Positions 17,299 to 26,640 of a stretch of 64,000 nt of DNA are shown piece after piece (the stretch's first letter is position 1; every line of letters begins with the position of its first letter). The stretch comes from Bradyrhizobiaceae bacterium PARB1 (GTDB lineage: Bacteria; Pseudomonadota; Alphaproteobacteria; Rhizobiales; Xanthobacteraceae): the NCBI GenBank assembly GCA_002256345.1, contig NKIY01000009.1, forward strand, positions 62,001-126,000. The letters are read 5' to 3'. Position numbers and translations under genes: made by a program. The notes below the pieces were generated by a model that ran no database searches, was not told the origin of the DNA, and saw only the letters and a list, made by a program, of their open reading frames with translations.

Positions 17299-18510
17299 AT
17301 GACCGATTCCGCGACTGCCGCACTCGATACCGATCTTTCCTCCGTAAAGACCGAGCGGGTGGCTCCGGCCTGGGCGGCCGTCTTTTCTCTGATGCTCGGC
17401 GCCTTCAGCCAGGTCACCGCGGAATTCCTGCCGGCCAGCCTGCTCACGCCCATCGCCACCGATCTCGGCGTCTCGGTCGGCGCCGCCGGCCAGGTGGTCA
17501 CCGCGACGTCGCTGGTCGGGATCGTTGCCGGGGTAGCCATGACCATCGTGACCCGTGCGATGGATCGGCGCCTCGTGTTGTGGATGCTGACGGCGCTGCT
17601 GATCGTGTCCAACCTGTTGTCGGCGACGGCGAGCAGCCTCACGCTCCTGCTCTTTGCGCGCGTGCTGCTCGGCATCAGCCTCAGCGGCTTCTGGGCAATG
17701 GCCACCGCCACCGCCATGCGGCTGGTGCCGGCGGAAGCGCTGCCGCGCGCGATTTCGCTGATCTTCAGCGGCGTGTCGATCGCGACCGTCAGCGCAGCGC
17801 CGATCGGCGCCTATCTTGGCGATCTCTGGGGCTGGCGTAACGTGTTCTTGTTGGCGGCCGTCGTCAGTGTCGTCGTGCTCGTCTTTCAGATGCTGACCTT
17901 GCCACGCCTTCCGCCGCTCACATCACCGGATGTGCGCACGTTGTTTATGCTGATGCGTCGGCCCAGCGTCCGGCTCGTGATGATCGCAATCGCCGTCAGC
18001 ATCTCGGGCCATTTTGCCGGTTTCACTTACGTCCGGCATTTCCTTGAGCAAGTGCCGCAGCTTCCGGTCACTGCCATTTCCCTCGTCCTGCTTGCTTATG
18101 GTGTCGGCGGCTTCTTTGGCAATTTCGCGGGCGGGGCGCTTGTCGCCCGCAGCGCGAAACTTGCGATCGTCACGGGATCTGCGGCGATCGCCGTGCTGGC
18201 AGCGGTGCTGCTTGTTCTTGGCAGCTCGGGTCTTGTTGCGGGCATCGCGGTTGGCCTTTGGGGTTTTGCGTTCGGCGTGCTGCCGGTCGGCTTCCAGACA
18301 TGGATGGTACGGGTCGCATCCGACGAAGCTGAATCGGCGGGCGGCCTGCTTGTCGCGGCTTTCCAGGTTGCGATCACGGTCGGCGCAGTTGCCGGCGGCG
18401 TTCTGGTCGACGGTTTCGGCCCGTTCGGTGCCGTCGGCTATCTCGCCGCAGCGACACTGGCAGGCGCGCTGCTTGTGTCGCTGTCGCGCGGCGGCGAGGT
18501 GCGGGCCTGA
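17299..18510 (+). CDS. MFS transporter (sugar/arabinose efflux-like)
   Basis: A 403-aa protein with about twelve transmembrane helices and the MFS loop 2-3 region (RAMDRRLVLWM). Overall it resembles the DHA1/YdhP/AraJ efflux group (FAGFTYVRHFLEQVP, then GNFAGGALVARS in the second half). A GGAG ribosome site precedes ATG 17299. Divergence from an AraC regulator suggests inducible export. The substrate is unknown. Confidence 0.9.
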   Translation: MTDSATAALDTDLSSVKTERVAPAWAAVFSLMLGAFSQVTAEFLPASLLTPIATDLGVSVGAAGQVVTATSLVGIVAGVAMTIVTRAMDRRLVLWMLTALLIVSNLLSATASSLTLLLFARVLLGISLSGFWAMATATAMRLVPAEALPRAISLIFSGVSIATVSAAPIGAYLGDLWGWRNVFLLAAVVSVVVLVFQMLTLPRLPPLTSPDVRTLFMLMRRPSVRLVMIAIAVSISGHFAGFTYVRHFLEQVPQLPVTAISLVLLAYGVGGFFGNFAGGALVARSAKLAIVTGSAAIAVLAAVLLVLGSSGLVAGIAVGLWGFAFGVLPVGFQTWMVRVASDEAESAGGLLVAAFQVAITVGAVAGGVLVDGFGPFGAVGYLAAATLAGALLVSLSRGGEVRA

Positions 18511-18550
18511 CACGCGATAGAGAGGTCGCGGCTACTGCCTGCGGCCTCTC

Positions 18551-18928
18551 TTACACAAACGGTGTGATCCAGCCGATCCCGGCGCCGCCGGGTTGCAGCA
18601 GGATCGCCAGACGGCCGACATCGGGAATGTCGAACACCGGCCGCATCAGCGTCGCGCCGGCCGCAACCGCTTTCTTCGCGCGTTCATCGACGTCATCGAC
18701 CGCCAGATAAGGCATCCAGCCATCGGGCACGGTCTCGTAGCCCGGGCCTTCCGCATGGAAGATGCCGCCAACGGGCACACCGTTCATCAGCGCGATCCAG
18801 TAGGTGCCGCCACCTGCGAGCGGCTTGGCCTCGTAGGTCCAGCCGATGGTCTCCTGATAGAAGCGCTTGGTACGCTCGGGGTCGCGCGTTACGAATTCAT
18901 TCCAGTTGAAATGGCCGTGCGGAGTCAT
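18551..18928 (-). CDS. VOC-family (glyoxalase-like) protein
   Basis: A 125-aa vicinal-oxygen-chelate protein with the two beta-alpha-beta-beta-beta halves: HGHFNWNEFVTRDPERTKRFY near the start and MPYLAVDDVDERAKKAVAAGA in the second half. It resembles the glyoxalase/CFP32-type stand-alone proteins. A GGAGG ribosome site precedes ATG 18928. It is co-oriented with the DUF1428 gene 23 bp upstream, so the two are likely co-transcribed. No specific reaction is assigned. Confidence 0.88.
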   Translation of the reverse strand: MTPHGHFNWNEFVTRDPERTKRFYQETIGWTYEAKPLAGGGTYWIALMNGVPVGGIFHAEGPGYETVPDGWMPYLAVDDVDERAKKAVAAGATLMRPVFDIPDVGRLAILLQPGGAGIGWITPFV

Positions 18929-18951
18929 CAAAGGCCTCCTATTCGTTGCGA

Positions 18952-19311
18952 TCAGAGATCCACGATGGTCTTGAAGCCGCCGAAGATCATGCGTTTGCCG
19001 TCGAATGGCATCGCTTTCGGATCCATCATTTTGGCCAGACGCGGATCGGCCATCACCTTCTTGTTGATGCGGTCGCGGTCCTTGCGCGACTTGTAGAGGA
19101 TGTAGGAGAAGACGACCGTCTCGTCAGGCTTCTGCTTCACGCTGCGCGGAAACGACGTCACCTTGCCCATGCTGACATCGTCGGCAACGGCCTCGCGATA
19201 TTCGAGCGCGCCGTATTCGCGCCAGATCTTGCCGGCCTTGCGCGAGAGCTTGCGATAATCGGCGAGTTTCTTCTTCGGCACCGGAACGATAAATCCGTCG
19301 ATATAGGGCAT
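18952..19311 (-). CDS. DUF1428-family protein
   Basis: A 119-aa protein beginning MPYIDGFIVPVPKKKLADYRKL and ending MPFDGKRMIFGGFKTIVDL, the two diagnostic ends of DUF1428 (dimeric alpha-beta barrel, YbaA-like). The ATG at 19311 has a GGAGAGGAAA ribosome site; the longer frame from 19395 lacks one. It is the first gene of a pair with the VOC protein. Function unknown. Confidence 0.9.
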   Translation of the reverse strand: MPYIDGFIVPVPKKKLADYRKLSRKAGKIWREYGALEYREAVADDVSMGKVTSFPRSVKQKPDETVVFSYILYKSRKDRDRINKKVMADPRLAKMMDPKAMPFDGKRMIFGGFKTIVDL

Positions 19312-19447
19312 CGGCTTTCCTCTCCTGACAAGCATTGTCGGCCGGCTGGATGCGCCGGCTCTTGCAAGACGAATGCGAGGGCATCCGTCCGACATGATGC
19401 GGGGAGATTTTGCGGCGAGGAACGGCGGCGGTGTGTCGCAGGGGCGG

Positions 19448-20155
19448 TTAGTAGCCCGCCGCTTTCGGCGTCACCGTGGCCTTGATCAGCTTCACCGCAT
19501 CCTCGCTGGCCCACTCCGCCGGGCCATTGATGGTGGCGATTTCGCAGCCCTTGCCGTCGATCAGCACGGAGGTCGGCATGCCCAGCGCGCGGCCGACGCC
19601 CTTCAGCTCCTGGAACACCTTGGCGCTGGCATCGGTGAAGTAATCGAGCCGGGTCAGGTTGCCATCCTTCAAAAACGCCTTCGGCTTCTCGGCATCGCGG
19701 GTATCGATATTGATCGCGACCACCTGGAAGTCGGAGCTGCCGAGTTTCTGCTCGAGTTCATTCAGCGCCGGCATTTCCTTGCGGCACGGCACGCACCAGG
19801 TGGCCCACAGGTTCAGCAGCACCGTGCGGCCGCGCCAGTTGGAAAGCTTGGTCGGCTGGCCTTCGGCGTCCTTGAATTCGAGGTCCGGCAGCTTCAGCGG
19901 CGTCTTCGCCAGGGTCAGTCCGGCCACCTCACCGCGCACCAGCGGCTCCAGCCGCTTGGCGGTCTCCACCGCCGGGAAGCAGGTCGGGTCGCCCGGCTTG
20001 CCGCGCCAGAGGTCGTCGATCCGCGCCACCACGGCATAACCGATCAATACGCCGACCAGCACAGAGCCGAGCACGATCACGCGGCGTTTGCTGGGGCGAG
20101 GGGCGGAGGAGGCGGGCTTCGGATCGGGCGCCTGAGGGGTCTTGGGGTCTGTCAT
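19448..20155 (-). CDS. tlpA: Membrane-anchored thioredoxin-like protein TlpA
   Basis: A 235-aa protein: one N-terminal membrane anchor (residues about 25-46) and a periplasmic thioredoxin domain with active site WCVPC (Cys121, Cys124). It also has the extra cysteines near residue 59 (DPTCF) and 214 (GKGCE) that form TlpA's second disulfide. In Bradyrhizobium, TlpA is needed for cytochrome aa3 biogenesis, reducing the copper chaperone ScoI and subunit II. It is divergent from argH, an arrangement seen in relatives. Confidence 0.93.
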   Translation of the reverse strand: MTDPKTPQAPDPKPASSAPRPSKRRVIVLGSVLVGVLIGYAVVARIDDLWRGKPGDPTCFPAVETAKRLEPLVRGEVAGLTLAKTPLKLPDLEFKDAEGQPTKLSNWRGRTVLLNLWATWCVPCRKEMPALNELEQKLGSSDFQVVAINIDTRDAEKPKAFLKDGNLTRLDYFTDASAKVFQELKGVGRALGMPTSVLIDGKGCEIATINGPAEWASEDAVKLIKATVTPKAAGY

Positions 20156-20261
20156 TCGGTCTCGGTTATGGCTATGCAACGGATAAACAATGGATCATCC
20201 GTTGCAATGACGGATATCGATGGACGATCCGTCGGCTGCAGTTAAGGATGAGTGGGTATTC

Positions 20262-21677
20262 ATGGCTTCGCGCAAGGGCAATTCCAACAGCAACAAGATG
20301 TGGGGCGGATTGTTCTCCGACAGCCCCGACGCGATCATGGAGGAAATCAACGTCTCCATCGACGTCGATCGCGCTCTCTATGCCCAGGATATTACCGCTT
20401 CCAAGGCCCATGCGGCGATGCTCGCCAAGCAGGGCATCATCACCGCAAAAGATGCGAAAGATATCGCCGCGGGTCTAGACACGATCCTGTCAGAGATCAC
20501 CAAGGGCAAGTTCACGTTCAAGCGCGCCCTCGAAGACATCCATATGAATGTCGAGAGCCGTCTGGGCGAACTGATCGGGCCGGCCTCCGGGCGCCTGCAC
20601 ACCGCCCGCTCGCGCAACGACCAGGTGGCGACGGATTTCCGCCTGTTCGTGCGCGACACCATTGACGAGCTGGACGATGCCTTCGCCGCGCTGCAGCGGG
20701 CGCTGGTGGATCGCGCGCTGGAGCATGCGGATACGGTCATGCCCGGCTTCACCCATCTGCAGACCGCTCAGCCCGTGACGTTCGGCCATCATTTGCTGGC
20801 TTATGTGGAGATGGTCGCCCGCGATCGCGGCCGGTTTGCGGACGCCCGCAAGCGCCTCAATGAAAGCCCGCTCGGCGCTGCTGCGCTGGCCGGCACCTCG
20901 TTCCCGATCGATCGCCATGCCACCGCCAAGGCGCTCGGCTTCGACCGGCCGATGAACAATTCGCTCGATGCCGTGTCGGACCGCGATTTCGTGCTGGAGA
21001 CGCTGTCGGCGGCCTCCATCGCCGCGGTGCATCTGTCGCGCTTTGCCGAGGAAATCGTGATCTGGACCTCGCCGCTGGTTGGGCTTGTTCGCCTCAGCGA
21101 CAAGTTCACCACCGGCTCCTCGATCATGCCGCAGAAGCGTAATCCGGACGCGGCCGAGCTGGTGCGCGCCAAGACGGGCCGCGTCATCGGCTCGCTCACC
21201 GGCCTGCTGATCGTCATGAAGGGGCTGCCGCTGGCCTATCAGAAGGACATGCAGGAGGACAAAGCCGGAGCCATGGAGGCTTATACGGCGCTGTCGCTGT
21301 CGATCCGCGCGATTGCCGGCATGGTCCGCGATCTCGTGCCGAACGAGGCGGCCATGAAGGCAGCGGCCGGCGAAGGCTATGCCACCGCCACCGATTTGGC
21401 CGACTGGCTGGTGCGCACGCTGAAGATGCCGTTCCGCGACGCGCATCACGTCACCGGCCGCATCGTCGGTATCGCTACCAAGAAGGGCGTGGCGCTACAC
21501 GAACTCGATCTGACGGAAATGCAGGTGGTGGAACCGAAGATCACCGCCGAGGTGATGAAGGTGCTGTCGGTGGAGTCCTCGGTGAAGAGCCGCGTCAGTT
21601 ATGGCGGCACTGCGCCGAAGAATGTCACCGCGCAGGCCAAGGCTTGGCTCAAGCGTCTGGAAAAAGACAAGAAATAG
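20262..21677 (+). CDS. argH: Argininosuccinate lyase
   Basis: A 471-aa enzyme catalysing the last step of arginine synthesis (argininosuccinate to arginine and fumarate). It shows KMWGGLF at the start, [30 protein letters not shown] (catalytic His), and the fumarase/lyase signature [12 protein letters not shown] with the catalytic Ser. The frame opens 14 codons earlier at 20220, but 471 aa is nearer the usual length and AAGGATGAG precedes 20262 at some distance. The start is therefore a judgement. It is a cytoplasmic tetramer. Confidence 0.96.
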   Translation: MASRKGNSNSNKMWGGLFSDSPDAIMEEINVSIDVDRALYAQDITASKAHAAMLAKQGIITAKDAKDIAAGLDTILSEITKGKFTFKRALEDIHMNVESRLGELIGPASGRLHTARSRNDQVATDFRLFVRDTIDELDDAFAALQRALVDRALEHADTVMPGFTHLQTAQPVTFGHHLLAYVEMVARDRGRFADARKRLNESPLGAAALAGTSFPIDRHATAKALGFDRPMNNSLDAVSDRDFVLETLSAASIAAVHLSRFAEEIVIWTSPLVGLVRLSDKFTTGSSIMPQKRNPDAAELVRAKTGRVIGSLTGLLIVMKGLPLAYQKDMQEDKAGAMEAYTALSLSIRAIAGMVRDLVPNEAAMKAAAGEGYATATDLADWLVRTLKMPFRDAHHVTGRIVGIATKKGVALHELDLTEMQVVEPKITAEVMKVLSVESSVKSRVSYGGTAPKNVTAQAKAWLKRLEKDKK

Positions 21678-21683
21678 GCAGTT

Positions 21684-21820
21684 GTCGTCCTGGCCTAGCA
21701 CGCCGAAGGCGGCGTGCGCGGCGCCGGGACCCATAGCCTCCGAGCGGAAGTTGGCGCGCCGTGGCTGCCTTTTTCCTTGCAAATTATGAGGTTATGGGTC
21801 CCGGCGTCTGCCGGGACGAC
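21684..21820. repeat. Dispersed inverted repeat (gtcgtcctggc/gccgggacgac family)
   Basis: The left arm GTCGTCCTGGC ... GCGCCGGGACCCATAGCCTC (21684-21740) is inverted at the right as GAGGTTATGGGTCCCGGCG ... GCCGGGACGAC (21788-21820). The core ATGGGTCCCGGC is a repeat pattern common in Bradyrhizobium intergenic DNA. It fills the argH-lptM gap and lies in the lptM leader. Confidence 0.72.
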
Positions 21821-21886
21821 GATCCAGAACCTCTCGCCACGGCCCGGCATACTTTGTATGGTGCGTCAGCATTTGGGGATTCCGCT

Positions 21887-22162
21887 GTGACTCGTTCGAC
21901 CCGCCCGGCACGCGCGCCTTGGGCAATTCTCGTTCTGACCGTTTCCGCACTCGCGCTCGGCGCCTGTGGCCGCAAGGGCGGTCTGGATCTGCCGCCGCAG
22001 GCTGCGGCGACACCTATGGGCACTGCAGCGCCGACCTCTGATCCCGATATGAACTCGGCAGCCAGCAAAGGCAGTGCGCTCACGTCGCCCAATCAGGCGG
22101 AGGACGTGCAGGCCACGCGTGGTCGCAAGCGGTCGTTCTTCCTCGATCCGATCCTGGACTAA
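21887..22162 (+). CDS. lptM: Small lipoprotein of the LptM type (LPS translocon maturation chaperone)
   Basis: A 91-aa lipoprotein. A hydrophobic signal (PWAILVLTVSALALGAC) ends in lipobox LGAC, and the cysteine is followed by GRKGGLDLPP, the LptM signature resembling CGQKGPLYLP in E. coli. Translation probably starts at GTG 21887 after a GGGGA site. The ATG-started frame from 21761 runs through a repeat. It lies 4 bp before lysA and is likely co-transcribed with it. Known LptM assists LptD oxidative maturation at the outer membrane. Confidence 0.85.
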   Translation: MTRSTRPARAPWAILVLTVSALALGACGRKGGLDLPPQAAATPMGTAAPTSDPDMNSAASKGSALTSPNQAEDVQATRGRKRSFFLDPILD

Positions 22163-22166
22163 AGCT

Positions 22167-23432
22167 ATGCGCCATTTCGACTATCAGAACGGCGTGCTGC
22201 ACGCCGAAGGCGTTGATATTGCCGAAATGGCTGCGGCCGTCGGCACCCCGTTTTATTGCTATTCCACCGCCACGCTGGAGCGGCACTACAAGGTGTTCGC
22301 GGATGCCTTCGCCGATACCAAGGCGCTGGTCTGCTACGCCATGAAGGCGAATTCCAACCAATCGGTGTTGCGTACGCTGGCCAAGCTCGGCGCCGGCGCG
22401 GATGTCGTCTCCGGCGGCGAATTGAAGCGCGCCCGCGCGGCTGGCATTCCCGCCAGCAAGATCGTGTTTTCCGGCGTCGGCAAGACCGAGGCAGAGCTGC
22501 GACTCGCGCTGAGCGAAGACATTCTTTGCCTCAACATCGAATCCGAGCCCGAGCTCGAATTGCTGTCGAAGCTGGCCACGGAGATGGGTCGCACCGCGCG
22601 CATCTCGATCCGCGTCAATCCGGACGTCGATTCCGGCACGCATGCCAAAATCTCCACCGGTAAATCCGAGAACAAGTTCGGCATTCCCATCAGCAAGGCC
22701 CGCGAGGTCTATGCCCGCGCGGCAAAGCTTCCGGGCATCAAGGTGACCGGCGTCGATATGCATATCGGCAGCCAGATCATCGATCTCGCGCCGATGGAGC
22801 AGGCATTCCGCATCCTCGCCGATTTCGTCACCGTGCTGCGCGATGACGGCCACACGATCGACCACGTGGATTTCGGCGGTGGTCTCGGCATTCCCTATTA
22901 CGAGGACCGCGCCGCACCGCCGGAGCCGCTGGCCTATGCGGCGATGGTCAAGCGCGTCACACACAATCTCGGCGTCACGCTGATGTTCGAGCCGGGCCGC
23001 ATGATCGTCGGCAATGCCGGGATTCTCGTCGCGCGCGTCATCCATGTGAAGCATGGCGACGGCAAGACGTTTGTGATCATCGACGCTGCGATGAACGATC
23101 TGATCCGCCCGACTTTGTACGAGGCCTATCACGAGATCCTGCCGGTGGCGGAAGCTGCGCCAGGCGCAAAGCTCGCGGCTGTGGATGTGGTCGGCCCGGT
23201 CTGCGAGACCGGCGACTATCTCGCCCTCGATCGCAAGCTGCCGGAGCTGAAGTCTGGCGATTTGATTGCGATCATGACCGCAGGCGCCTATGGCGCCGTG
23301 CAGGCCTGCACCTACAACACCCGCGCGCTGGTGCCGGAAGTGCTGGTGAAAGACGATCAGTATGCGGTGGTGCGGCCGCGGATCGAGGTCGAAGAGCTGA
23401 TCGCGATGGACAAGCCCGCGCCGTGGCTGTGA
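22167..23432 (+). CDS. lysA: Diaminopimelate decarboxylase
   Basis: A 421-aa PLP enzyme, final step of lysine synthesis (meso-diaminopimelate to lysine). It shows the PLP lysine in CYAMKANSNQSVL, VSGGELKRA, the HIGSQ block, DFGGGLGIPY, EPGRMIVGNAG and the partner-subunit catalytic Cys region GPVCETGDYLA. The start at 22167 lies 4 bp after lptM; the longer frame from 22074 overlaps lptM in another frame. Confidence 0.97.
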   Translation: MRHFDYQNGVLHAEGVDIAEMAAAVGTPFYCYSTATLERHYKVFADAFADTKALVCYAMKANSNQSVLRTLAKLGAGADVVSGGELKRARAAGIPASKIVFSGVGKTEAELRLALSEDILCLNIESEPELELLSKLATEMGRTARISIRVNPDVDSGTHAKISTGKSENKFGIPISKAREVYARAAKLPGIKVTGVDMHIGSQIIDLAPMEQAFRILADFVTVLRDDGHTIDHVDFGGGLGIPYYEDRAAPPEPLAYAAMVKRVTHNLGVTLMFEPGRMIVGNAGILVARVIHVKHGDGKTFVIIDAAMNDLIRPTLYEAYHEILPVAEAAPGAKLAAVDVVGPVCETGDYLALDRKLPELKSGDLIAIMTAGAYGAVQACTYNTRALVPEVLVKDDQYAVVRPRIEVEELIAMDKPAPWL

Positions 23433-23440
23433 GTTTTTAA

Positions 23441-23596
23441 TCCCTCCCCCAAGCGGCGGAGCCGCGCAGCGGGGAGGGTGGATCGAACGCGTAGCGTTCG
23501 AGACGGGTGGGGTCTCTCCCCACGGTAGTACGTCGCATGGGGAGAGACCCCACCCCGGCCCTCCCCACTGCGCCGCTACGCGGCTTGGGGGAGGGA
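23441..23596. repeat. Large dispersed palindrome (tccctccccc...gggggaggga), 156 bp
   Basis: The ends TCCCTCCCCCAAGCGGCG and CGCTACGCGGCTTGGGGGAGGGA are inverted, as are the internal GGGTGGGGTCTCTCCCC and GGGGAGAGACCCCACCC. The whole element could fold as one long hairpin. A diverged relative is at 26476-26637. It takes up half of the 326-bp gap between lysA and the TIGR02302 gene; nothing else is seen there. Confidence 0.75.
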
Positions 23597-23758
23597 GCAA
23601 GTCTGTCGGCGCATCACAATGCGTCTCACGCCATCGTGACCTACTCCCGGTTCCCCGTGCCTCCGGCCCCGCCCTTGCATGTGATTTCCCACCCTGTCGC
23701 ACATGCCTCATTGCCGCCGCCGTGCTAGGCTGTGTTTCGGTAACCGCGGAGATCGTCG

Positions 23759-26347
23759 TTGAGCGCCACGCCACCCGTCCGCCCAGGGACTCCACCCGAC
23801 GCCCAGCCTGTGGATCCGCAGGCTGCTGCGCAGCTTCAGCTCGCGCAGGCGCTGCAGCGGGCCCGGTGGTCGATCGGCTGGGAACGTGCATGGCCATCTC
23901 TGGCGCGCGTTCTTTGCATCGTTGGCCTGTTCCTCATCGCTTCCTGGGCTGGCCTCTGGCTGACCCTGTCGCCGATCCCGCGCACCGTCGCGCTTGCGCT
24001 GTTCGTCATCGCGCTGATTGCCACCGCGTATCCGCTCCTCCGTTTCCGCTGGCCGACCCGCGAGGAAGGCCTGGCCCGGCTCGACCGTGGCTCCGGCATC
24101 CGCCATCGCCCGGCAACCGCGCTCACCGATACGCTGGCCTCGCAGGACCCACTCGCACGCGCGCTCTGGCAGGCGCAGCGCGAGCGCACGCTGGCCTCGC
24201 TGAAGCGCATCCGCGCCGGCCTGCCGTCGCCGCGGCTGCCGCTGCATGATCCATGGGCGCTGCGGGCGCTGGTGGTTGTGCTGCTGGTCGCCACCTGGTT
24301 CGCCGCGTCCGGCGAGCGTGGGGCGCGCATCATGGCGGCATTCGACTGGAACGGCGTCATCGCGCCGTCGAATGTCCGTGTCGATGCCTGGGTCAATCCG
24401 CCGCCCTATACGGCGAAGCCGCCGATCATCCTCTCGGCCGCTAACAAGGATGCGACGAATACTGACGCTGCTGCCATGGCGGTGCCGTCGGGCTCGACGC
24501 TGATCGTGCGCTCAAGCGGCGGCGCGCTTGATGTCGTGCTCACGGGCGGCGTTGCGGAAGTCGCGCCTGCGGGCGATGCGCCGGCCGGCACCCATGAGAA
24601 ACATTACACCATCACCGGCGATGGCACTGCGCATGTGCGCGCACCCACGGGCCAGCCGGTATGGAAATTCACCGCCACCGGCGATCGTGCGCCGACCATC
24701 TCCCTCGCCAAGGACCCGGAACGTCAGGCGCGCGGCTCGCTGCTGCTCGCCTACAAACTCGAGGACGATTACGGCGTCACCGAAGCCCATGCTCAATTCG
24801 CCCCGAAGCCCGGCGACGGCAAGGGCGCCAAGCCGCGTCCGTTGTTCGATCCGCCGTCATTCTCGCTGGTGCTGCCCAATGCGCGCACCCGCAATGGCAT
24901 CGGCCAGACGGTGAAGGATCTCAGCGAAGATCCCTATGCCGGTGCCGAGATGATGCTGACGCTCACCGCGAAGGACGAGTCCGGCAATGAGGGCCGGAGC
25001 GAGGCTGTCGCAACGCGCCTGCCGGAGCGCCTGTTCGCCAAGCCGCTGCCGCGCGCGCTGATCGAACAGCGCCGCAATCTGGCACTCGACGCCAATTACA
25101 AGGATCAGGTCGTCTTCGCGCTGGAAGCGCTGCTGATCGCGCCGGAAGCCTTCACGCCGGAGGCCGGCCAGTATCTTGGTCTGCGCAGCGTCCTCACCCA
25201 GGCCCAGCGCGCCCGCACCGATGCCGCGCTGAAGGAGGTCGTCGCCAGCCTGTGGTCGCTCGCCGTCACCATCGAGGACGGTGACATCACCGATGTCGAC
25301 AAGGCGTTGCGCGCGGCGCAGGACGCCCTCAAGCAAGCGCTCGAGCGCGGTGCCAGCGACGAGGAGATCAAGAAGCTCACCGAGAATCTGCGCGCGGCGC
25401 TGGACAAGTTTCTCAAGCAGCTCGCCGAGCAGATGCGGCAGAATCCGCAGCAACTCGCACGCCCGCTGGATAAGAACACGCGCGTGATGCGGCAGCAGGA
25501 TCTCAACAACATGATCGAGCGCATGGAGCGCCTGTCGCGCTCCGGCGACAAGGACGCTGCGCGGCAATTGCTCGAACAGATGCAGCAGATGCTGGAGAAC
25601 CTGCAGATGGCGCAGCCCGGCCAGGGCGGCGACGACGACATGCAGCAGTCGATGAATGAACTGAACGACATGATCCGCAAGCAGCAGCAACTGCGCGACA
25701 AGACGTTCAAGGAAGGCCAGGACCAGCGCGGCGAGCGCCGCCGGGGCCAGCGCGGCGATAAGAGCATGGGCGATCTGCAACAGGACCAGCAGAACCTGCG
25801 CGACCGCCTCAAGAAGCTGCAGGAGCAGCTCGCGCGCCAGGGCATGGGCCAGGGCCAGAAGGGGCAGAAAGGCCAGCAGGGGCAACAGGGCCAGCAAGGC
25901 CAGGGACAACAGGGCCAGTCCGGCGATCAGGATGGCGATGACGGCGAGGGTCTCGGCGATGCCGATGGCGCCATGGGCGATGCCGGCGGCCAGCTTGGCG
26001 ACGGCGATGCCGATGGCGCAGTGGGCTCTCAGGGCCGCGCGCTCGAAGCGCTGCGCAAGGGCGCACAGAGCCTCGCCCAGCAGATGCAGGAAGGTCAGGG
26101 CGAAGGCGGGCAGGACGGCCCGGGCAACAATCCCGGCCGCCAGCAGGGCGCTGCTCGCAACAGCGATCCGCTCGGCCGCCCGCTCCGTGGCCGCGATCTC
26201 GGCGACGATTTTTCGGTGAAGATCCCCGGCGAGATCGACGTGCAGCGCGTGCGCCGGATTCTGGAAGAGCTGCGCCGGCGCCTCGGCGACACCACGCGTC
26301 CGCAGCTTGAGCTCGATTACATCGAGCGGTTGCTGAAGGATTATTGA
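23759..26347 (+). CDS. TIGR02302-family (DUF4175) membrane protein with Gln/Gly-rich low-complexity region
   Basis: An 862-aa protein beginning at a TTG codon after GGAGATCG. Three hydrophobic segments lie at residues about 48-70, 78-96 and 173-188. A periplasmic-type domain follows, then a helical region rich in Gln/Met/Asn (PQQLARPLDKNTRVMRQQ) and a low-complexity stretch of GQKGQQGQ-like repeats (residues about 690-730). It ends with RRRLGDTTRPQLELDYIERLLKDY. This matches the alphaproteobacterial TIGR02302 family, whose function is not known. No gene on the same strand follows directly. Confidence 0.88.
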   Translation: MSATPPVRPGTPPDAQPVDPQAAAQLQLAQALQRARWSIGWERAWPSLARVLCIVGLFLIASWAGLWLTLSPIPRTVALALFVIALIATAYPLLRFRWPTREEGLARLDRGSGIRHRPATALTDTLASQDPLARALWQAQRERTLASLKRIRAGLPSPRLPLHDPWALRALVVVLLVATWFAASGERGARIMAAFDWNGVIAPSNVRVDAWVNPPPYTAKPPIILSAANKDATNTDAAAMAVPSGSTLIVRSSGGALDVVLTGGVAEVAPAGDAPAGTHEKHYTITGDGTAHVRAPTGQPVWKFTATGDRAPTISLAKDPERQARGSLLLAYKLEDDYGVTEAHAQFAPKPGDGKGAKPRPLFDPPSFSLVLPNARTRNGIGQTVKDLSEDPYAGAEMMLTLTAKDESGNEGRSEAVATRLPERLFAKPLPRALIEQRRNLALDANYKDQVVFALEALLIAPEAFTPEAGQYLGLRSVLTQAQRARTDAALKEVVASLWSLAVTIEDGDITDVDKALRAAQDALKQALERGASDEEIKKLTENLRAALDKFLKQLAEQMRQNPQQLARPLDKNTRVMRQQDLNNMIERMERLSRSGDKDAARQLLEQMQQMLENLQMAQPGQGGDDDMQQSMNELNDMIRKQQQLRDKTFKEGQDQRGERRRGQRGDKSMGDLQQDQQNLRDRLKKLQEQLARQGMGQGQKGQKGQQGQQGQQGQGQQGQSGDQDGDDGEGLGDADGAMGDAGGQLGDGDADGAVGSQGRALEALRKGAQSLAQQMQEGQGEGGQDGPGNNPGRQQGAARNSDPLGRPLRGRDLGDDFSVKIPGEIDVQRVRRILEELRRRLGDTTRPQLELDYIERLLKDY

Positions 26348-26357
26348 GAGCGCTATT

Positions 26358-26449
26358 GCGTGGGGCGGCTGGAGCGAAGCGTAACCTGGGGACCGGCGTT
26401 TCAACTATGTCGACATCCCCGGATTACGCTCCGCTCCATCCGGGCTACG
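26358..26449. repeat. Dispersed inverted repeat (ggagcgaagcgtaacc / ggattacgctccgctcc)
   Basis: GGCTGGAGCGAAGCGTAACC on the left is inverted as GGATTACGCTCCGCTCCATCC on the right. It belongs to the same broad class as the 6968-7047 element and follows the TIGR02302 gene directly. Confidence 0.65.
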
Positions 26450-26475
26450 TATGAAGCGACGCGCCGAGCGTCGTG

Positions 26476-26637
26476 CTCCCTCCCTCAAGCGTGGCCTAGC
26501 CACGCGCAGTGGGGAGGGCCGGGGTGGGTGCCCCACGTGACGTCAGAGCGTGGGGATAGACGCCACCCGTCTCGGTGCTCGCTGAACGATCGCATCGATC
26601 CATCCTCCCCAGTCGTTGCGCTCCGGGGAGGGAGAAG
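26476..26637. repeat. Large dispersed palindrome, relative of 23441-23596
   Basis: The left end CTCCCTCCCTCAAGCG and right end CTCCGGGGAGGGAG, with internal GGGGAGGGCCGGGGTGGGTG and CCACCCGTCTCGG parts, match the element at 23441 with divergence. It lies between the TIGR02302 gene and the recQ 3' end, where it could also end both convergent transcripts. Confidence 0.7.
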
Positions 26638-26640
26638 ATC

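Noticed and set aside
23441-23596. CRISPR-like repeat structure
   Set aside because: The palindrome is a single hairpin-type element with no repeated unit/spacer alternation, and no cas gene is nearby.
22080-23897. 605-codon minus-strand open frame across lysA
   Set aside because: It is the antisense shadow of lysA and the following palindrome; its translation is Arg/His/Asp-rich with no known motif, while lysA on the plus strand shows a complete motif set.
24857-26404. 515-codon minus-strand frame opposite the TIGR02302 gene
   Set aside because: The Leu/Ala-rich translation is what GC-rich Gln/Gly codons give on the reverse strand. The plus-strand protein matches a known family over its length.
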